A stretch of DNA of 64,000 nucleotides. It comes from Galbula dea (Eukaryota; Chordata; Aves; Piciformes; Galbulidae). Both the position numbers and the translations under genes were made by a program. Below, one piece after another: positions 47,197 to 60,312 of this stretch. The stretch is from contig VWZX01006819.1 in assembly GCA_013399015.1 (NCBI GenBank), positions 992,001 through 1,056,000 on the forward strand, given 5' to 3'. Position 1 is the stretch's first letter. Each line of letters opens with the position of its first letter. Under the pieces are notes generated by a model, which saw only the letters and a list, made by a program, of their open reading frames with translations, was not told where the DNA came from and ran no database searches.

Positions 47197-50100
47197 AGTT
47201 GTGAGAGGAGGAGTTTGGGGGGGGTTGTTTTGGGGTTCTGTTTAAAAACTCCTAAAAGGTTGGCCACTGGCTAATCAAAGCAAGAAAATCATGGAGGAAG
47301 TTTTGCATGGAAGGAACTATCAAGCTTGGAAAAAAGCAAACTAAAAGATGTTTATCTGAAAAGAAACTAAGAGTTTCAGCTTGCTGCACAGGTAGCAATA
47401 CTGACAAAATTTCTTTCAGCCACTTTTTCCAAAGTGAACCAAGCATGAGGCCAAATTTCCCTCTTTGTCAAAAAATGGACTTGGTGCAAGAGTTACATTT
47501 TGCTGTCTTTTGCTCATGAAAGCACAGTTTTGGTTTTTCGCCCCCTCAAGCTAAAAATCATGGTTCCATTCTATATGGAGATCTGAGTATTTCTGTGCTA
47601 AAGGCTTTCATCCAAACCCTGTTGCTTTCACTTTGGAACCAAATTGAAAACTCCACCTCAATCAGAATTTGCTTGCCTGTTAAACATTTCACAAAATGAT
47701 GTTATTGGTAGCATTCATGAGCTAGAGCTGTTGTCGTTCCATGTTTTCAGTACTTCTTGTAATGAAGGGTGAATGTGACTTGCAAATCCATTACACTCTA
47801 GGCTTCTTGCTAGATAATGATGTTATAGGCATTGACTTAGCATCTTCAAATCTTGTTTTGTGACAAATCATTCTTTGAATTTACATTTGGGTTTCTGGTA
47901 GGATTTTCTTTTCCACCTCACAGAAAACAGCTTCCCTGAGAGCTTTACAAATTATCTCCTTAATAGCTCTATTTCCTTCCTTCACAGATACTAATTAATT
48001 TTGCACTGGCTTGTAAGCATGAGGATTTCAGTGCTGAAACGTCAAGAGGTCAATAATGAAGCACAGCAAATCTACTGTGTTAGGTGCTGTGGATGAATAA
48101 CATGGTGAAAACAGTTTTTCAGAAGGAAAAAAAAGTAAAGGTCACTATAGCACCTCATGCTGACATTAATTTCCTCATCCCATTGAACTACACTGATCTC
48201 AAAATGCACTGGGGAGTTAAAAATAGGGTTTATGTTGTGAAAGTTGGAGTTAAAGCCAAGGGCCATACCAAGCCTAAACAAACTCTGAAGCTAAGTTAAA
48301 CACATCTGGCATGAAAGTAAACAAATGGTATAAAACAAACTAAAAACTACAGTGGGCTATAATGGTACTTGATCAAACAAAGAAGCCACCCTGAGAAATC
48401 ATATATTTTTGAACATTAGCTGGACAATATGCCAATAGAGACTTGGACTTTTTTTTAGAGACTCTTTTCCTTAGAAGCTCTTCCCCATCGTATGCATTAA
48501 AGTATATTTGACACCAGCATAGGCAGGAGCTGAGACTTCCCTCATGAACTTCTTTTGCTTAAGTAAGCAGCCCCTACTCTTAGATCAAAAGTGCCATAAT
48601 GCTGAGATTAAATTGTCTATTCAAAAATCAGTCAAAATAAGTATTTGAAAACTGATACACTTGCATTAGACTCCATCTTGTTTAATGGGAAAAGGTTGTA
48701 CTGGCAGAGACACATCTGAAGAGATCTTCTGTCTCAAAGCTCTGAGTTCAGGTGCCAAATTACTCCTAGGTACAAATTATTTGAGCCAGGCAGGAATCAA
48801 ACTTGCAATCTTTTATTCAACAGTCAGACACTTTCCTCACTGCATGGCTGGCAGAAGTATCCACCTCCTTGGCTTTCACTGCTGGCTAACTTAGAGACCT
48901 CCTGCTCTCATGATGTTTCTGAGAAACCAGGCCTATGGTTTTTTCCCCAAAAATTATTTTAAAAGCACAGACTAGAATCTTATTCAAAACTTTTAATTCT
49001 GCTGTTTGGTAGGGAAGTGCAGGGCTCACAGTCACAATTGCTGAATCTTTTTGTTTCAGGCTTAAGGTTGCCTGTGTGCTACACACATATCATGGATTTC
49101 AGAAGTGCAGGTGGAAAAAATAGAAAGTTAAGCTAGCATTCAGCTAGAATTCAATCCATGTCCACTAGCCCTCATTAAACAGGAATGTAAATCTCAGCTA
49201 AGCTTTTAAAATGAGTTAATCCATTAACTGATGATGTTAAAGATTGGTCTTGCAAAGCAAACAGAAGTCCTATTGCCAAGGAAGTCTTCCAGAAGGTTAA
49301 GAGATCGTAGCACACACTATGCTCCTCTTTAGACAGCAGAGTTCAGTTTAATGAAGGGCTTGTACAGTTCATGCTAGTCAATAGATACCAAATCTGTTAC
49401 AGCTCTGCTTGCTGCTTAATACCCTGCACCTCACTGAGCAATACTCAGCAGCAATTAAGGCTGAAGCAGCAGCCACTGAAACAGATATCTGAGCTGCTAC
49501 AAAGTCAGTTGCCTGATGACATTGATGTGATGGATCCCAAGCACCAAGAGATGCACAGGAGAGCTACTGTCTAGCAATCAGCAGTGCAGAAGGTGACAGG
49601 ACTTGCACATATAAAGGAAATCACATCAAAGTGCCAGGACATGAATACCAATAACCAGATCAACAAGTCACTCAGCTCCATGTAGCAAAATCCTCCTGCT
49701 GTTTAGCTGGAGATACAATTTCTGTTGTTCTTCAGAGTAAGAGTTAATTCCATCTATTCACAGCAAAAATGCCCCTTAATGTGTTTCTATTCAATTACCC
49801 ATGATGTGACCTGAGGAAGGACCTTTCTCCTTGCATGACTTTGACAGGAAACAGGCTGGAGGAAAGGTCTGTTGATGTTCTATAGAGAGCACAAACTGCA
49901 GCTTGTAAATGTGTTTCTAATTTGGTAATTTGATAGATTATTAACACAAGTAGGCTACACCACTGTTACACTGATACCCAAGCCAACAAAATGGATCCCC
50001 GAGATCTTCCAAGCTTTGCAAATGTCTCAGCAACACTGAAGTTATTCCTAAAGATCTGGCAACATCTGACTGAGAATTCTGTCAGTGGGCAAACAAGGGC

Positions 50101-52905
50101 AAGAGCAGTTAACTTTAGCAAGCTATCCCTCCCCATTTAAAAAGCTTGTCTCAGAAAAAGAAATCACTCCTGTGGATTAATTGTTCATTTCCATGGTAAA
50201 TTGCACAGAACTGGCTTTCAAAACTAATTTTACAGCCTATAGACATGGTTCTGTTACAAATTAATTGTATTTAGTATCTATGTCGTGACAAACAGTTACT
50301 CATGTAGAAAGGACAAACTTCATTACTTCCAAGCACTGTAGATTTGGTAGCATGCCACTGTTCCTCATAATTCTCCCTCTTTATTTATTCTGTCTTAAAC
50401 TATAATGACACAACCTCAGCTAGTAACTCAGCCTTGCCTTCAGAAGGAATATCACCTACAAGTTACCTCAGTTTAGTCTGCATACTGCATTTGATAACTA
50501 CAGTGGGTCATCCACTGTTAACAGCCAGCATCCTGTAAGATTTTTTAAAATAGTAAATATAAAAGGAATAACTTCTGCTAGACTTCTCAAATAAAAGTCC
50601 CACTGAGATAGGTTTTCTCCTTGAAATCAGATTTGGAGAAATCACAGATTATAGATTAAAATCACCCAAGTTCTACCTTTAGCTCCTGTATGGCAATGTG
50701 AATATACATTTTACACCCATTGTCATCTTTATTTCTGTCTTACCTATCTTACGTTTTAAATAGATTATAAATAATTCCAAATTCTTTCAAATAAAATACA
50801 TGCACAAAAATATCCCCAAGTAGTCCTATAACCCAATTGTATTTTCTTTCATAGCATTTATCTTCAGTAGAAAAATGCACTGTATTCTAGAAACTAGTTT
50901 GCAGTTTATCTCCCTCTCTTAATCACCTTGGTTTTATCTCCTCCCAGAAGCACAGGTTAGTCTTGCAAAAATATGACTCTAGATAATTCAATTGAAAGTC
51001 AAGAATACTTCAGTGTCAATTCAAGAACAACAAGGTCTGACTGCCCTGTGAAGTATCATGAGACGTCCAATGGGATGATCCCTTAAAACCAATACCTACA
51101 ATTCTGTCCAGAAAATAGATATTCAGAACTAATCATGAACAGAACTAACATAATCTAGTTAGCAAAAGGCACTTCATCATGTGTTTGAAGTGTGTGATTC
51201 AGAAGCATTGTTACATGAAAACAGGAACAAACAAATGATACACAATGGTAGCTGCAGTAACTCTAGAGCAATTGTTGGCACCATAGTACCCAATGAAAAC
51301 CCACAGGTCCACCACAGAAAAACTTGAACTTCTTGTTTATGTAAACTGTTAATGATCAGCTCTGGAACCTGGATGAGCTCTTAATATTTTCTTCAGTACT
51401 GAACAAAAAGACATCAAAATATCAGAGAAGACAATACTACCCTGGCTTTTCAAACACCACAGCTTTCCATTTCACCCTTTTTTGCATTTTTGAAATCCAT
51501 AGATTTTCTAAGCTGATGCTTTTTCTCTGTTTTATACTACCAACAGACTGCACACAAAACCTCTGAATCACATGGAGGATACAGCACTATAAATATTTAA
51601 GGATGGTTAATGTTTTCAATTAATCTCCTTTGGGTGCTCCAATACCATTTCAGGGCAAGTGAAATTGTGTCATGAATAGAACTGGGCAGAATACTGAAGC
51701 CTTTAGAAATATGGAAACATTTTCTTCACGTTTCATGAAGGAAAAAAAAGACAAATTAAATGCTCAGGGAAAAATAAATCTTCAAACTTAAATTTTCTCA
51801 GAACTGGGATATAACTGTCTTAATACAAATAAAACTCTAGAAATAGGAAGCAATTCAGACACCTGCTTTTAGTACCAAGAAAGATATTCACCAACTCTAA
51901 ACCATGAAAGACTCTCAGGAGCTGATGATTGCTACAGTTGTACTCCATCTGTAAAATGCATCTCAATCACTTTAGGCATCAGGCTTTATTTTTAAGATTT
52001 CAGTTTGATGCTTCAAATGCTAAACATCTCCAGTGCTTAATTACATACCCTACTGATGGCAAACTTGATAAAGTTTCAATGCTTAGCTTCAAAATCCTGA
52101 GATATTTTTTATCTGGGAGGATGAAAGCATGAAAGTCATCTTCTTTCTCTAGACTGATATACTAACACACCTGTCAACAAACACTTGTCATGAAAGGCAT
52201 GCATGGCTTTGATGCTTAAATCTTGCCATCCTTTACCTATCTTGTACTGGATTAAACTCAAAGCCTCATCACAGTAGTGATCATTAACTTCAAACTAGCT
52301 AAAAAATTGCCACTGTCTCCTGGTTTACATCTCCCAAGGCAGCTGCTTTCTTTGGGTAGAATGAAACTCTGAAAGGACAGGGTAAGGCACATCAGGCATA
52401 ACAGAGGCATCCAATCAGTTACTGCAGACGACCACATCAAACATCTCCGAGTGCAATAAAATCCATCCTAACACCAAAGGTGCTCATGCCCCCTCTGCTC
52501 CCGTGGATGGCTGCTCCACAACCTCATTCCATTCACAGCTGCTCTTCATTTCCACCATAAACTTATTCAGGTGCACCATGTACTCATTTTTTGTTATGCC
52601 AGCATCATTCATCATCTTAAATAGCTCTTCCACCTTCACAGTGCTTATCTCTGAATTTTGTACAGAAAACCGTACGATCTTTTCTTTATTGTTTTCCTGG
52701 CTTGGCTAATGTCACTTTTAGACATGAAGATACTGATCCCCTTACTGCCCCTTTCTGGTGCGGTTCTGTTAGAGGGGAAGAGAAAGCAAAGTCATTTCAA
52801 CAGCTGCCTGGGACTACAGGACTCTTCTAAAATCATTCCCTCAGGCAACAAACTTGATTCTTCCAAGGACAAAACAAAAGATACATTTCCTTACCCTATG
52901 CTGTA
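47197..52905. other. Unique non-coding sequence
   Basis: Nearly 6 kb without recognisable repeats. A G-rich run lies at 47214-47223. A Q-rich open segment at about 49440-49574 is noted in findings. No gene is recognised. Confidence 0.5.
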
Positions 52906-53163
52906 AGAACATAGAATCATTATGGTTGGAAAAGACCTCTGAGATTATCAAGTCCAACCATCCACCCAACACTGCCGTGCTCACCACTAAACCATGTCCC
53001 TAAGCAGGTACACATTTCCTGAACACTTCCAGGGATGGTGATTTCACCACCTCCCTAGGCAGCTTGTGTCAATGCCTTCTAACTCCCTTGGGGAAGAAAT
53101 TGTACTTAATATCCATCTAGAACCTCCCCTGGCTCAACCTGAAGCCAATCCTCTTGTCCTATT
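52906..53163 (-). mobile_element. CR1 LINE, 3' end fragment, minus strand
   Basis: Plus-strand reading runs from acatagaatcattatggttg through gattatcaagtccaaccatc, aaaccatgtccctaagcagg and ttccagggatggtgatttca to gaagccaatcctcttgtcct. This covers the 3' UTR and the last part of ORF2, about 258 bp. It belongs to the same tail type as 12861 and 59968. Confidence 0.94.
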
Positions 53164-55505
53164 ATATATGCATGCACAGAAACTGTAAGGCAGCCTCCAG
53201 GAGCAAGGCCATTTGCCTAGGTGTCTCTGCAGAAAACGATGATCACATTTGTGTTTTGCTATGAGCCAGGATGTGCTTTCAGCAGGTCCTATGCAATCAC
53301 AGGGAATGTAATTAGGATGGATATTGCCACTAGTTGTTCAGATCACTTAATCACACTTTTCTGCTTTGAGCTAAGAATGATTTATCATCATTTCCTTGAC
53401 AAACTAAATGTAATACATAGTGTTTCTCATTTTAAGAAGCAGGCTTTTTCTTCCAAGTATTTATCTTTGTTTGAAATGTTCCTGTTAATGCTGAGTCTAC
53501 AGATGAATCAACCTATATTGACAGGGATAATATGAGTCAAAACTGAAGCTACTGTCATTTTGAATCTTGAGAGAAATATTTTATTCTGAAATACTAATAC
53601 CTTCAGGATTCTACTCCTACAGTAATTTTCCAAATTAATTAGCAGGTCAAATTTTCATTTCGCTGCCATCTAAAGAGAAAATGGGTTTGTGTTTTTCTAA
53701 ATGTATTGTTTTAAACAATTTCTAATAGCTTATATTAGTATATAGAATTAATTAAACCTTGAATCCAGCTGGCTCCCTTCTGTAGTGTAGAAGTGATACC
53801 AATCTTTCTGAAGCATTATGTTGCTGGGAAACTATTACAGACATGAGAGTATTTTAAATTAATTCTGTTTGTATGTGAAAATTAGTATTCCTACATGCTC
53901 CTTTTGGTTTTCTTGTCAATATAGTCATGTTCTTTTTCTTTCCAAACTGCCTAGCTTTCTAGCATATTCCTCACATAAAAAGCACATACAGCCCATAGAC
54001 CCATGGGACATTAAGTGCCATAACCACTGTAGGAGGTTACCTTCTCTTCATGTTAAACATTTCACCAGTTCTGCCTCCCAGTGTATGTACCTATGCTTGC
54101 AATTAGTTCCCTTTCTCAATAATTAGTAAAATTTTCTTGCTAGGAACCAAAAAAAAATACCTCTACTTCTTACTCCTTCCACAAAGATGTGTTAGGACTG
54201 TTACAGGCCTAATAATACTGAGATAAGATGAATATTACAATTAGTGAAGAAATAAAGTTAAACTTAAGACAGGCTAGCACAAGACCACTTAGATAAAAAA
54301 AGAAACACATCCCAACTTACTGCATCTGATTCCAAGTCAGCTGGGAAGGCCACGGAAAGGTCCCCACTGCATTGTAAATAGGCTTTCAATCAGGTCATAG
54401 GATAGTATCCAATGTACTAAGATCCCTTTGCCACAACTTACTCCATGCCACTAGTCAAAAGAGCAGCTCTTGCTGCCTAGACTGATTTTTTTTTTTGCCC
54501 CCATGTTTACTAGTTTATATCAAAATGGAGATGTTTTCCTGCAGGTTTCTTGGTGCATCTGTCTAGCCACACATGCCATGCCTTTCATTTGGAACTTCTT
54601 ATCTTTAAAAAATTCTTTGCAGTGACTTCAAATTGAAGAACATCAGAATTGTTATCAGAGGATTTCAAAATAAGATTAATTACTATAGTTAAGACATCAC
54701 ATAAAACCACACCATACTGTATCAGTATTAATTCCAGAGGCCATTCAAAGACTTATTTGTAGGAGCTTCAAAGCCCACAAACCCCATTAATTTAAAATAT
54801 CTCTTTTTCCAGAATGGTTTATCTTTTCCCCACTCAGCATTATTACATTCACTTGGAAGTTTTCCTCATATATTTTGCAATTGTAGATATCTTCTTCTAA
54901 TTAATTCACCAACAAATGATGTTCTCTTTTCACAGTACTGGCCTGCTCTAGCACTCTTTGATAAACTGCATTTATCCAAATTAAGGGATGAAACTCGAGA
55001 TAAGAAAGGTGAATTTGGGTACCAAGCAATTGCTCATAAAGTATTTAGGAATTAGGACAAATGCTTAATTTAAATCCTGCATAAAGAATAGCACTATGCA
55101 CTAGGCATTTGTTTGTATTGTGTTTTGTTTTATTTGACTGACTCAATAATAAGCTAATTTCAATTTTAGGACTGCTGTTTTGATAATAAAGTAGTTTCAT
55201 GCATAATTAAGGCCTGACCTCAGTTTTGCCTTGGTCATATAAAGCTGTTATATAAAAAGAGATCAGTTTTAAAAATAATCTTGTACTGCTACATTGATAA
55301 AGTGATCTAACTTCCTAATTGATCCAGGAGCCCATTACACATTTTATATCATTCCAGATTGATTAAGTGATAACTGCATTTGACGGAGGTTGTCTACTCC
55401 AAAACAAACGGTTCATCATACCCAAAAATGATGAGGCCACAGACTGGACAATCGATTGATCCAGGCAACATTTAGCTCATATTCTAATATATCACTAATA
55501 CACTT
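53164..55505. other. Unique non-coding sequence
   Basis: AT-rich, with no repeat or gene recognised. Confidence 0.5.
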
Positions 55506-56025
55506 GCGACAGAGTTGCTGGAAAGCTGCCTGGTGGAAGAGGACCTGGGAGTGCTGGTTGACAGCAGCTGAACATGAGCCAGCAGTGTGCCCAGTTGTCC
55601 AAGAAGGCCAAAATCATCCTGACTTCTATCAAAAACAGTGTGGTCAGGAGGACTAAGGCAGTGACCACCCCCCTGTACCAGGCATTGGTGAGACTGCACC
55701 TCAAATTCAAGGTTCAGTTTTGGGCTCCTCACTCCAAGAAGGACATTGAGGTGCTGGAGTGTGTCCAGAGAAGGGCAACAAAGCTAATGAAAGGTCTAGA
55801 GGCACAAGACTTCTGAGGAGCAGCTGAGGGAACTGAGGTTGGTTAGTCCGGAGAAGAGGAGGCTCAGGGGAGATCATCTTGATCTCTACAAATACTGAAA
55901 GGAGATTGGAGCAAGGTGGGGGTAGCAAGAGACAGGATGAGAGGAAATAGCCTCAAGTTGCACCAAGGGAGGTTTAGATTGAATATTAGGAAAACTTTTT
56001 TCACTGAAAGAGTTGTTAGGCATTG

Positions 56026-56026
56026 N
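56026..56026. other. Assembly gap, single N
   Basis: One N placed between two identical 239-base sequences. This is the signature of overlapping contig ends joined without merging. Confidence 0.9.
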
Positions 56027-56398
56027 ATGAAAGGTCTAGAGGCACAAGACTTCTGAGGAGCAGCTGAGGGAACTGAGGTTGGTTAGTCCGGAGAAGAGGA
56101 GGCTCAGGGGAGATCATCTTGATCTCTACAAATACTGAAAGGAGATTGGAGCAAGGTGGGGGTAGCAAGAGACAGGATGAGAGGAAATAGCCTCAAGTTG
56201 CACCAAGGGAGGTTTAGATTGAATATTAGGAAAACTTTTTTCACTGAAAGAGTTGTTAGGCATTGGCCCAGGCTGCCCAGGGTAGTGGTGGAGTCACCAT
56301 CCCTGGAGAGATCTCAAAGATGCGTAGATGTGACACTTAGGGACATGGTTTAGCAGTGACTTGGCAGAGTTAGGTTAACAGTTGGACTCTATGATCTT

Positions 56399-56399
56399 N
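56399..56399. other. Assembly gap, single N
   Basis: One N follows a contig end that stops within the CR1 3' UTR (gatctt). The next contig restarts 309 bases back in the same element. Confidence 0.9.
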
Positions 56400-56739
56400 C
56401 GGAGAAGAGGAGGCTCAGGGGAGATCATCTTGATCTCTACAAATACTGAAAGGAGATTGGAGCAAGGTGGGGGTAGCAAGAGACAGGATGAGAGGAAATA
56501 GCCTCAAGTTGCACCAAGGGAGGTTTAGATTGAATATTAGGAAAACTTTTTTCACTGAAAGAGTTGTTAGGCATTGGCCCAGGCTGCCCAGGGTAGTGGT
56601 GGAGTCACCATCCCTGGAGAGATCTCAAAGATGCGTAGATGTGACACTTAGGGACATGGTTTAGCAGTGACTTGGCAGAGTTAGGTTAACAGTTGGACTC
56701 TATGATCTCTTTTCCAACCTTAATGATTCTATGATTCTA

Positions 56740-59700
56740 ATAGCATATTCCATTAGAAAACTGTACTACTTGAGTTGCTATTTTTAACTCCTTCCTGTAA
56801 CATTTGTAGATGAGAGTATTTACATGATTAGCCATGCTGAATGACTTTCCTAACGCTTTCCAAATATCCTTGAAAAACAGCAGTTGATCAGGCCACTGAA
56901 CACCTGGGCAGCTGCATTTGGGTCTCATTTGAATATTTGCCAAAATGTCAGACATCTTCACACTGCATTTTGTGGACCTTGAATTAGGGTTTTTTAGTAT
57001 TGACTGTCCAAGCAAGTGTGTAAAGTAACAAACCAAAATCAAGCAAACAAAACAACCTGTAACAGGATTTTGCCTTGTCTCCTGACTACTGAAATGGTAA
57101 ACCCACACAAGACAGCTATACAATGGCCTCCTCTAGCTTGAGGTAATATTCCACTGATTAAGTAGTAAGAAATAAAGTTCAGCACACTAGATCTTTTTCT
57201 CCTCCCTCAGAGGTTGCTCTCAGCTGGTGCAGTACAGCCCATGCTACGTGACAAAGGTATAAAATGAGAGTTGAAAACACTGAACTGTTAAATCACTTGT
57301 CTAGCACTTTAATCCTCCTTTCTTACTGGCATATAGTTTGACCACAAGCATGGATCCAGGCAATTATTCTGATTCCACAAGACTGCCTTCATAAGAGACT
57401 TACTTCAGGATGTAAGGTAGGTCAAGAAAATAAGGGAGGGATGTGGGAGGGAGCATGTTAAATAAGTGATTGTGAGGAGACCTGCAAGACACAATAGGGA
57501 TTTCAAACAGAAAAACTAACCACTGTATGTGATATTTCACATACCTGTTTTATACACCTGCTACACCTGAAGTATTCTTCACATACGATGATTTATATTG
57601 TCAGTGTCTGGTAGCTTCCATCCCCTTTGAAACATTAAGGTCAATGGAACGAGGCTTAAAAACACTACCTGAGAACTGGACCCAAGAGCTGTTCAGATAG
57701 CTATTTTTCTCCCCCAAAATAAACAATGTATCTAGAAACTACTTGTTGAAGGATGTCACTGATTCTCAAAGCATTGCTATACTGCTTTGCTGCAGATGAG
57801 GTACTATTACTGTGTCCTTTAAAGCATGGGCTACTGGTTTAAATCCACTAATGTCAGTCAATAACAATAGCTGCTTTCAAAGCATGCTTTTACCTGCAGA
57901 AATTCATTTTTTGAAGGTAGAAGCACATGGGTGCTGAATATTGGGAGATGCTTGTACTCCTTACAGGATAGTGAAAACCTCAAGCAAGACTGTTATAGAA
58001 CAGACAGGAAACAACAAAGCAATAGCAGAGCTACAAGAACTGAAAATATTTCTTCTGCATCCTGGGTCTATTTATACAGTAGTGATTCTGCTTCCTTCCT
58101 TTATAAATAGTTTTCCTAGTCATTATATTCCTAATATATTCAGACAACTAAGCAGAAAAGGTTCAATTTAGATTAACTCATTTTAAAGTATCTCTAGATC
58201 CATAGTTTTAAACCAGACTGCAAAATGCTTCCAGAAATACTTGTGGCTTGTGTTAACCAGGTCAGATGGGATAATCCTAGTGATGGAATTTATCTAAAAC
58301 TAAGTCAACAAACTATTCCAAACTTTCCAAAATCCAGACAAGATGCTAGGAATGCCTGGATTTTGCTAGGACAGGGATAGGGAGAGCTACTTGCCAGGCT
58401 GCAGCTTCCAAATCCTCTTCCCAAATGATCTCAATAGTCACTCACTTTCTTTGAGGACAACACACTGACAATTTACCCAGAAGTGAAATCTGGGGGGAAA
58501 AAAACCACAACAAACCAAATCTACCAGAAAAACTCCTGGAAAACAGCACAGCCTTATTTTGCCTTCTAGGAGAAAGCCATTCTGCAGTGTTGAAGGGACA
58601 GCCTAATCCATTTTAACTTCTTGGAAGGTACCACCAAGGTGGGTCTTCAGTACTGAATTACTCTTTCTGAGCCCAAGATTTAACAAAATTAGGTAGTTTT
58701 CTTTGCTGAAGCAACTCATTTTAATACATTTCTTAAATTTCCCAAACCTATGGAGTAGGCTGACCCTTGGTGGACACAGCTCTTTGCTAGAAGGCCAATG
58801 GGTTCAGTTTAAACACACCTCTCCAGTTTTCTTTCCTACCTATTCTCTGACATCAGTAAGGGTTCAGTTTGTGTTACAACCTTGGCATCATTACACTAAA
58901 ACTGGTCAATTTTTAGATGCAATTACATATTACTTACTTGCTTCCCCCTCCCCCACCCACTTCATTTGGAATACAAAGATGGACAAAATTAATATTTCGT
59001 AGTCAGTCCAAAATAAACTTTTCAATCTTGCTGTTGCAATCTGAATTTATTCTAATATATACACATTTTAATATGTAAAAATTATATATATATGTATAAA
59101 TTATATATACATGAATTGATACACAATTCCTATTGACCATGCAGGCACTGGTGTCCTCTATAACCTTTATTTCAACTTGAGAACACATTCCTCTCTGGTT
59201 TTACCTCTTCTAGTTCTGTATTTTTCCCTCTAATGCTGCCTTCTCCTGTGATCTGTCACACTTCACCTTAGCTACTTCTGCTCCTCCTTCCTTCAGTAAC
59301 ACTGCTTTCCTCTGTTGTAAGTCTCCCAGATCTTTAGATGAAAAACGCCAAGAGCTAAATATCAATTCCAGCCAGTATGCAAAAGCTTCAGCTCTGAGTT
59401 TGGAACTGAAGAAATGGAAGAACTTGCAGGATAAGGTATTTTTCATCATTGCAGTCTTTGCTTGAACATACATAACAAATGTGCTTGACAACCCAAGTAT
59501 GAAATTGCTACAGGCAAAGGGCATTAACAAATTGGCAAATCTGGTGCCTCAGGGAAGTAACCAAGACGAAGTTGCTTCTCTGAAACTGCTATTCTGTCAC
59601 TGTCTAAATATACACTTTCTTCAAGTGCTGCAGGGTGTAAACTGGAAGTTGTAACTTGCTGAGGCAATGCTGACTGCATGCTTTGAAGGAGACTTCATTT

Positions 59701-59875
59701 GTGATGAAGTGCAGAGCACCACATCAGTGCACTCCAATGATATATTCAGCTGAACTTGGTTTTTAGGAAAGCTATTTGTGAACCCTGTGTGCTGTATGGA
59801 GTATCTTGTCCAACTCACTTATATCTACTACAATAGGAATTATTTATAAAGGCCCAGCACACTGGAGTATAAATT
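56740..59875. other. Unique non-coding sequence with an AT-rich patch
   Basis: A TA-rich stretch lies at 59079-59113. A minus-strand open segment at 59210-59331 with exon-like edges is noted in findings. A 128-codon minus frame at 56737-57123 has no known motif. Confidence 0.5.
59079..59113. repeat. AT-rich two-copy repeat
   Basis: aattatatatatatgtat is followed by aattatatatacatg. These are imperfect copies of an AT-rich unit. Confidence 0.55.
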
Positions 59876-59967
59876 ACAGAATCACAGAATTATTATGGTT
59901 GGAAAGGACCCTCAAGATCATCTAGTCTAACCGATAGCCCTACACTACTCTTAACCCAGGAGGTACT
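59876..59967 (-). mobile_element. CR1 LINE, short 3' end fragment, minus strand
   Basis: Plus-strand reading: acagaatcacagaattatta, ggttggaaaggaccctcaag, atcatctagtctaaccgata. It is a CR1 tail of about 90 bp that ends where the next CR1 tail begins. Confidence 0.87.
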
Positions 59968-60312
59968 TCACAGAATCACAGGATCATTAAGGTTGGAAGA
60001 GACCTCTAAGGTCATCAAGTCCAACCATCGACCTATCACCACCATGCCATTAAACCATGTCCCTAAGTACCATGTCTATATGTGCTTTTTAACCCCTCCA
60101 GGGATGATGACTCGACCACTGCCCTGGGCAGCCGGGGCCAATGCCCAACAACTCTTTCAGGAAAGTAGTTTTTCCTGATATCCAACCTAAACCTCCCCTG
60201 GTGCAACTTGAGGCCATTCCTCTTGTCCTATCACTGGTAACCCAGGAAAAGAAACCAACCTCCAGGTAGCGGTAGAGAGAGATAAGGTCTCCCCTGAGCC
60301 TCCCTTTTCCTG
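59968..60312 (-). mobile_element. CR1 LINE, ORF2 C-terminus plus 3' UTR, minus strand
   Basis: Plus-strand reading: tcacagaatcacaggatcat, gacctctaaggtcatcaagt, atgccattaaaccatgtccc, tgccctgggcagc and gaggccattcctcttgtcct, ending near ggtctcccctgagcctccc. On the minus strand the frame at 60089-60346 preserves ORF2 tail peptides such as RLRGDLISLYRYL and VTSDRTRG before it drifts. It is about 345 bp, directly behind the 59876 fragment in the same orientation. Confidence 0.94.

Larger units (their letters stand above)
55506..56739 (+). mobile_element. CR1 LINE (ORF2 C-terminus and 3' UTR), plus strand, tripled by assembly error
   Basis: The element starts in the C-terminal part of CR1 ORF2, with peptide stretches such as DLGVLVDS, QFWAPHSKKDIEVLE and VQRRATKL visible. 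It continues to the 3' UTR and ends aatgattctatgattcta. Apparent single-base frameshifts, one causing the TGA at 55569-55571 and one near 55800, show ORF2 is dead. Segments 55787-56025 and 56027-56265 are identical over 239 bases across the N at 56026. Segments 56089-56397 and 56400-56708 are identical over 309 bases across the N at 56399. Removing both duplications leaves one ordinary 5'-truncated CR1 of about 683 bp. The twin 65-codon frames at 56156 and 56467 are the same ORF2 tail counted twice. Confidence 0.93.

Noticed and set aside
56156..56664. Two identical 65-codon frames that might be taken as duplicated genes
   Set aside because: Both are the C-terminal tail of CR1 ORF2, and the duplication is an assembly artefact around the N at 56399.
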